From Streptomyces sp. WZ.A104 (lineage in GTDB: Bacteria; Actinomycetota; Actinomycetes; Streptomycetales; Streptomycetaceae), in NCBI RefSeq assembly GCF_002382885.1, contig NZ_NWVL01000048.1, positions 1 through 64,000 on the forward strand: a stretch of 64,000 bases of DNA, read 5' to 3'. Both the position numbers and the translations under genes were made by a program. Positions 61,225 through 64,000 of this stretch are shown piece by piece (the stretch's first letter is position 1; every line of letters begins with the position of its first letter). Under the pieces are notes generated by a model. The model was given only the letters and a program-made list of their open reading frames with translations, searched no databases and was not told the origin of the DNA.

Positions 61225-62097
61225 TCAGCCCGCCGACTCACCCGCGTGCGGGCTCAGTACACCCGCCGAGACGAGGACGAAGATGACGATGCCGAGAATG
61301 ATGCGGTAGATGACGAACGGCATGAAGGACTTGGTGGTGATGAACTTCATGAACCACGCGATGACGGCGTATCCGACGAAGAACGCCACCAGGGTCGCGA
61401 AGATCGTCGGGCCCCAGGAGACGTGCCCCTCGCCCACGTCCTTGAGCTCGTAGGCGCCCGAGGCGAGCACGGCGGGGATCGCCAGCAGGAAGGAGTAGCG
61501 GGCCGCCGCCTCACGGGTGTAGCCCATCAGCAGACCACCGCTGATCGTCGCGCCCGACCGGGAGACCCCGGGGACCAGTGCCATCGCCTGGCAGCAGCCG
61601 TAGATCAGGCCGTCCCGGACGCCGAGGTCCTTGAGGGTCTTGCGCTCCTTCACCACGCGGTGCCTGCCGCCCGATTCGTCGCGTGCGGCCAGCCGGTCGG
61701 CGATGCCGAGGACGATTCCCATGACGATCAGGGTCGTCGCGATCAGCCGCAGATCGCGGAACGGCCCCTCGATGTGGTCCTTGAGCGTGAGGCCCAGCAC
61801 CCCGATGGGGATCGAGCCCACGATGACCAGCCACCCCACCTGGGCGTCGTGGTCGGAGCGCATCGCCTTGTCGGTCAGTGAGCGGAACCACGCCGACACG
61901 ATCCGCGCGACGTCCTTGCGGAAGTAGATGAGCACCGCCGCCTCCGTGCCGATCTGGGAGATCGCGGTGAACGCCGCCCCCGGGTCCTGCCAGCCGGCGA
62001 ACGCGGCCGTCAGCCGCAGATGGGCGCTGGAGGAGATCGGCAGGAACTCGGTCAGTCCCTGAACGAGTCCCAGGACGAATGATTCGAACCAGCTCAT
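61225..62097 (-). CDS. uppP: Undecaprenyl-diphosphate phosphatase
   Basis: A 290-residue integral membrane phosphatase that recycles the lipid carrier for peptidoglycan and other wall polymers. Conserved blocks are GLVQGLTEFLPISSSAHLRL (E and the loop with S residues) and ALVPGVSRSGATI (the R-S-G motif); at least seven hydrophobic helices follow. It also confers bacitracin tolerance in other species. The ATG at 62097 is preferred; an upstream ATG at 62130 would add 11 residues with no better signal. Confidence 0.92.
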   Translation of the reverse strand: MSWFESFVLGLVQGLTEFLPISSSAHLRLTAAFAGWQDPGAAFTAISQIGTEAAVLIYFRKDVARIVSAWFRSLTDKAMRSDHDAQVGWLVIVGSIPIGVLGLTLKDHIEGPFRDLRLIATTLIVMGIVLGIADRLAARDESGGRHRVVKERKTLKDLGVRDGLIYGCCQAMALVPGVSRSGATISGGLLMGYTREAAARYSFLLAIPAVLASGAYELKDVGEGHVSWGPTIFATLVAFFVGYAVIAWFMKFITTKSFMPFVIYRIILGIVIFVLVSAGVLSPHAGESAG

Positions 62098-62282
62098 GGG
62101 GCTTTGGCCATCCCGGAGGTGATCGTGCATCGGCCACGGGCAAGGGGCCCGTCGGCGGCGTGCGGCGTGCGGTCAAGGACATCACGGAAGAGGGGCCCCG
62201 GGCCCCGGGAGATCCTTGGTCGGTCGCGGGCAGCGTATCGCCTGAAAGTGAACGGGGCCGACCGGCCCCGGTCGCTGTCCGG

Positions 62283-63005
62283 TCAGCCCTTCGCCGTGCC
62301 CCGGCCGAGCCGGTGGCGCTTGCGCCAGGCGACCAGCGCCCCGCCGAGGGCCGACACCGCGATGAAGCCCGTCGCGGCCAGGAAGAGGGGCGAGGTCGGC
62401 GAAGCGGCCTCGCTGCCCGCTATCACGTACGCCGCCGTGTTCGGGATGGAGCCGAGCCCGGTGGCCAGGAGGAAGGGCGGACAGCCCATGCGGGAGGTCG
62501 CCGCACAGTAGTTGGCGGCGGCGAACGGGATGCCGGGGAAGAGGCGGAGGGCCAGCACCGAGCGGAAGCCGTGCCGGCTGAGCATCCCGTCGGCCGCGGT
62601 GAGCAGCTTCCCCCGCAGCAGCGTGCGCAGCGCGTCCTGGCCCAGCACCCGGCCCAGCATGAACGAGACGCCCGCGCCCAGGACCGTGCCCGCCAGCGCC
62701 GCCGCCAGACCCGTCTGGGTACCGAAGAGCGCCCCGGCGGCGAGGTTGAGCAGCGGACGCGGCACGAACGCCACCGTCAGCGCCCCGTACGCCAGCCCGA
62801 AGAGCATCGCCGCCGCGCTGCCGGTCAGCTGGGGCGGCCACCCCGACGCCAGCAGCCGCTGTGGCTCGAACAGCAGCATCGTCGAGGCGGCTCCGAGCAG
62901 GACCACGACGAGCAACGAGAACCGGGACCACGGCGAGAGCAGCGCCCTGGAGAGCCGCAGGGCCGGACCCTCGGCGGGCCGGGCAGCGGGGACGGGGTCG
63001 AACAT
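62283..63005 (-). CDS. TVP38/TMEM64 (DedA-like) membrane protein
   Basis: A 240-residue polytopic membrane protein with the TVP38/TMEM64 (VTT) core: AFVPRPLLNLAAGALFGTQT and FGRVLGQDALRT-like turns, then LRLFPGIPFAAANYCAATSR, the family's best conserved block. Relatives scramble or flip lipids such as polyprenyl phosphates. It lies next to uppP, whose product handles the same lipid class, which fits but does not prove a role in lipid carrier turnover. No Shine-Dalgarno is seen upstream of the ATG at 63005. Confidence 0.85.
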   Translation of the reverse strand: MFDPVPAARPAEGPALRLSRALLSPWSRFSLLVVVLLGAASTMLLFEPQRLLASGWPPQLTGSAAAMLFGLAYGALTVAFVPRPLLNLAAGALFGTQTGLAAALAGTVLGAGVSFMLGRVLGQDALRTLLRGKLLTAADGMLSRHGFRSVLALRLFPGIPFAAANYCAATSRMGCPPFLLATGLGSIPNTAAYVIAGSEAASPTSPLFLAATGFIAVSALGGALVAWRKRHRLGRGTAKG

Positions 63006-63054
63006 TCCGGGAGGGTAACCGAAAACGATGTGTGATCGCCGTAATGTGCGTCGC

Positions 63055-63768
63055 GTGAACGCCGCCGCCCGCCCCGCCCTCGTACCGCCGGACAGCCCGC
63101 TCGCCGACGCCGTGCTGGAACGGCTGACCGCCGCGTACGCCCCGGCCGCCGACCCCGTACGGGCCCAGGCGGCCGCCGCGTACATGAAGCACGTCGCGCC
63201 GTTCCTCGGGATTCCCACCCCCGAGCGCCGGGCCCTGTCGCGGGCCGTGCTGGCGGGCACCGGGCGGCCGGACGAGCGGGACTGCACGGCGGTCGCCCTG
63301 CGCTGCTGGCGGCTGCCCGAGCGCGAATACCACTACTTCGCCGTCGACTACCTGCGCCGCCACGCGGGCCGGTGCTCCTCCGGATTCCTGCCCGTCCTGC
63401 ACCACCTCGTCTCCACCGTCCCCTGGTGGGACACGGTCGATCTGCTCGCCGCGTATGTCGCGGGGTCGCTGGTCGCCGCCGATCCGGCGCTCGGCCGGGA
63501 GATGGACCGCTGGATCGACGACGACCTCTGGGTGGCCAGGACCGCCCTGCTGCACCAGCTGCGCTACAAGTCGGCCACCGATGCCGAACGGCTCTTCGAC
63601 CACTGCCTGCGACGCGCGGACCACCCGGACTTCTTCATCCGCAAGGCGATCGGCTGGGCCCTGCGGGAGTACGCCAAGACCGATCCCACCGCCGTACGGG
63701 CCTTCGTCGAGGGCGCCCGGGACCGGCTGTCACCGCTGTCCGTGCGTGAGGCGCTCAAGCATCTCTGA
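63055..63768 (+). CDS. DNA alkylation repair protein (AlkD-like)
   Basis: A 237-residue HEAT-like helical repeat protein of the AlkD group of DNA glycosylases, which excise 3- and 7-alkylpurines. Typical segments are AAAAYMKHVAPFLGIPTPER, VPWWDTVDLLAAYVAGSLVA and the end PDFFIRKAIGWALREYAKTD. TAATGT (63042-63047) lies 7 nt before GTG 63055, consistent with a -10 and leaderless transcription; the ATG at 63028 lies upstream of that -10. It is divergent from the TVP38 gene. Confidence 0.88.
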   Translation: MNAAARPALVPPDSPLADAVLERLTAAYAPAADPVRAQAAAAYMKHVAPFLGIPTPERRALSRAVLAGTGRPDERDCTAVALRCWRLPEREYHYFAVDYLRRHAGRCSSGFLPVLHHLVSTVPWWDTVDLLAAYVAGSLVAADPALGREMDRWIDDDLWVARTALLHQLRYKSATDAERLFDHCLRRADHPDFFIRKAIGWALREYAKTDPTAVRAFVEGARDRLSPLSVREALKHL

Positions 63769-63820
63769 GGCGGCCGAAAACCGTTCGACGCGGCGGCCGT
63801 TCCCCGACATGATCAGGGGC

Positions 63821-63952
63821 ATGTTCCGGTACGCCTTCCTCGCAGCGCAGTCCGCAGTCGCGGACGCGCCGAAGGCTGCCGTGAACGCAGCAGCAGTCCT
63901 GGCAGCAGCGTTCACCGCTGCCGCGGCGCCCATCGGCGGCGCCCGAAGCTGA
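63821..63952 (+). CDS. Small Ala-rich hypothetical protein
   Basis: A 43-residue frame, MFRYAFLAAQSAVADAPKAA and ending APIGGARS. A strong hairpin begins at its stop codon, which favours a real short gene. It is rich in Ala with a hydrophobic middle (AAAVLAAAFTAAAAP), possibly a membrane or secreted peptide. The start ATG at 63821 or 63809 lacks a good ribosome-binding site, and no family was recognised. Confidence 0.4.
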   Translation: MFRYAFLAAQSAVADAPKAAVNAAAVLAAAFTAAAAPIGGARS

Positions 63953-63993
63953 CCCTCCCCCGACAGTCCGGCGGACCCCGCAAGGGGAGGGTC
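63951..63993 (+). terminator. Hairpin terminator
   Basis: GACCCTCCCC (63951-63960) pairs with GGGGAGGGTC (63984-63993), with an inner GTCC/GGAC stem in the loop. It begins inside the stop codon of the small frame at 63821. Confidence 0.7.
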
Positions 63994-64000
63994 GGCGGGG

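Overview
The window is high-GC actinobacterial chromosome, almost certainly Streptomyces. Codons end in G/C nearly throughout, GTG starts are common, ribosome-binding sites are GGAGG-like, and promoters are of the TTGAC(A/G)/TAGnnT type. From memory, the gene order follows the S. coelicolor SCO1389-to-SCO13xx stretch (cardiolipin synthase, manC-like fusion, DUF881/Sbp/DUF881, FHA, MerR, nuclease, MerR, dinB, PRC barrel, gcvP). No database was consulted.

Layout. 1-115: 3' part of a 5S rRNA and its terminator. 224-13851: conserved core with cardiolipin synthase, a nucleotidyltransferase/phosphomannomutase-like fusion, a DUF881-Sbp-DUF881 membrane operon, a GarA-like FHA protein, two MerR regulators around a bifunctional nuclease, dinB, a convergent PRC-barrel gene, and gcvP under a tandem glycine riboswitch. 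13955-30387: species-variable single genes: a GCS2-family ligase, a VWA/substrate-binding fusion, a CPBP protease, PhzF, two EamA exporters (the second behind a 11-codon leader peptide), a MocR regulator divergent from a PNPOx protein, an isochorismatase-fold protein lacking its catalytic Cys, and a Tat/Rieske lipoprotein.

30610-32274 is a mobile element bounded by 14-bp inverted repeats and CTAG on both sides. It carries an IS5-type transposase with a -1 frameshift and a divergent SAM-methyltransferase passenger. 32300-39522 holds a BTAD regulator, an alpha/beta hydrolase, a large LuxR-family ATPase and an OsmC/GNAT pair. 39523-40047 is mobile-gene debris: an IS3 transposase fragment and an integrase tail disrupted by nine 7-bp repeats. 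40048-52419 is core-like: a HipA-like kinase/DUF3037 pair, an SDR pair with a clear promoter and operator, a peptide-binding lipoprotein, Ung, a Gfo/Idh/MocA oxidoreductase, Lnt and a universal stress protein.

52600-55785 has an ECF sigma factor with a strong terminator, then a scar (transporter-binding-protein and resolvase fragments), then a TetR/cupin/DUF4865 operon with a palindromic operator. 56365-63952 ends with a single-chain assimilatory nitrate reductase fused to a CysJ-like flavoprotein reductase, a small P-loop kinase, UppP, a TVP38-family protein, an AlkD-like repair protein and a possible small Ala-rich protein before a terminator.

No CRISPR array, tRNA or biosynthetic gene cluster was seen. 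The observations most worth following are the insertion sequence with a methyltransferase passenger, the heptanucleotide repeat in the integrase remnant, the leader peptide and hairpins around the EamA genes, the degenerate mutase domain, the HipA-like/DUF3037 pair and the nitrate reductase fusion.
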